This document shows positions 63,862 through 64,000 of a stretch of DNA of 64,000 bases, piece after piece. The first letter of the stretch is position 1. Each line of letters opens with the position of its first letter. The position numbers were made by a program, and so were the translations under genes. The notes beneath the pieces were generated by a model that saw only the letters and a program-made list of their open reading frames with translations, ran no database searches and had not been told where the DNA came from. Source of the DNA: Planctomyces sp. (GTDB lineage Bacteria; Planctomycetota; Planctomycetia; Planctomycetales; Planctomycetaceae); assembly GCA_019636235.1 (NCBI GenBank), contig JAHBXW010000002.1, positions 62,001 to 126,000 on the forward strand, written 5' to 3'.

Positions 63862-64000
63862 GCCGGGCCCGGCCCCTTGCCCGGCCCCTCAGCCGTTCCT
63901 GCCGATCGCGTCGCATTCCGCGCACTTCCCTTTGGCCCTCGCGGGCCGTCCCGGATAGGATGTCCTATCGGGCAACGCATCGGGTGTGGCGCAGAGATCA
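63862..64000. other. Window end; possible start of another gene
   Basis: An ATG at 63960 opens a frame (MSYRATHRVWRRD) that runs off the right edge. No clear Shine-Dalgarno is seen at the proper spacing, and it is too short to identify. Confidence 0.2.

Overview
The window is high-GC DNA from a bacterium of the phylum Planctomycetota. The evidence is a set of families that are largely planctomycete-type: two DUF1549/DUF1553 cytochrome-like proteins, a DUF1501 protein, a LamG / propeller / cytochrome c / ThuA mosaic, a membrane-anchored HTH protein with Ser-Asp repeats, and a small Lys/Ala-rich histone H1-like protein. LpxI and LpxD indicate lipid A synthesis. An FtsW-type SEDS protein is present although the phylum is known for usually lacking FtsZ. 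I cannot assign a genus.

Layout. 0-6 kb: 5' end of pyruvate carboxylase, tRNA-Leu(GAG), a DUF1549/DUF1553 protein, a SUMF1-domain lipoprotein and a divergent ApbE flavin transferase. 6-10 kb: a single-chain nuclease-methyltransferase with a small overlapping ORF. 10-16 kb: an atypical sigma-54 activator, an ABC ATPase without permease, two universal stress proteins and a GNAT. 16-22 kb: tyrosinase beside a lipoprotein that resembles the tyrosinase C-terminal domain, then a frameshifted sialate-O-acetylesterase-like gene. 22-30 kb: cysS without a normal KMSKS motif, ftsW, the DUF1553-DUF1501 pair and bacterioferritin. 30-45 kb: the mosaic cytochrome protein, a WYL regulator, a GDPD membrane protein, an FG-GAP protein, a CrtI-like oxidoreductase, and a minus-strand group of a polytopic membrane protein, an H1-like protein, a REC-GGDEF protein and the Ser-Asp repeat HTH protein. 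45-56 kb: a secreted protein, a lipoprotein, the circularly permuted ATP-grasp / alpha-E / transglutaminase cluster, two unknowns, a DMT transporter, a YkgJ-like protein and a thioredoxin-like secreted protein. 56-64 kb: lpxD-lpxI, an alpha/beta hydrolase, a TetR-controlled three-part export operon and an acyl carrier protein.

How genes work together. Clear functional units are the tyrosinase pair, the DUF1553-DUF1501 pair, the ATP-grasp/alpha-E/transglutaminase cluster, the lpxD-lpxI pair and the tetR-permease-ATPase-HlyD operon, whose genes overlap by 4 nt at the tetR/permease and ATPase/HlyD junctions. No rRNA, CRISPR array, insertion sequence, prophage or complete large defence island was seen. 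Very long open frames opposite real genes are a by-product of the high GC content and were left out. All family assignments come from reading motifs by eye, without database searches.
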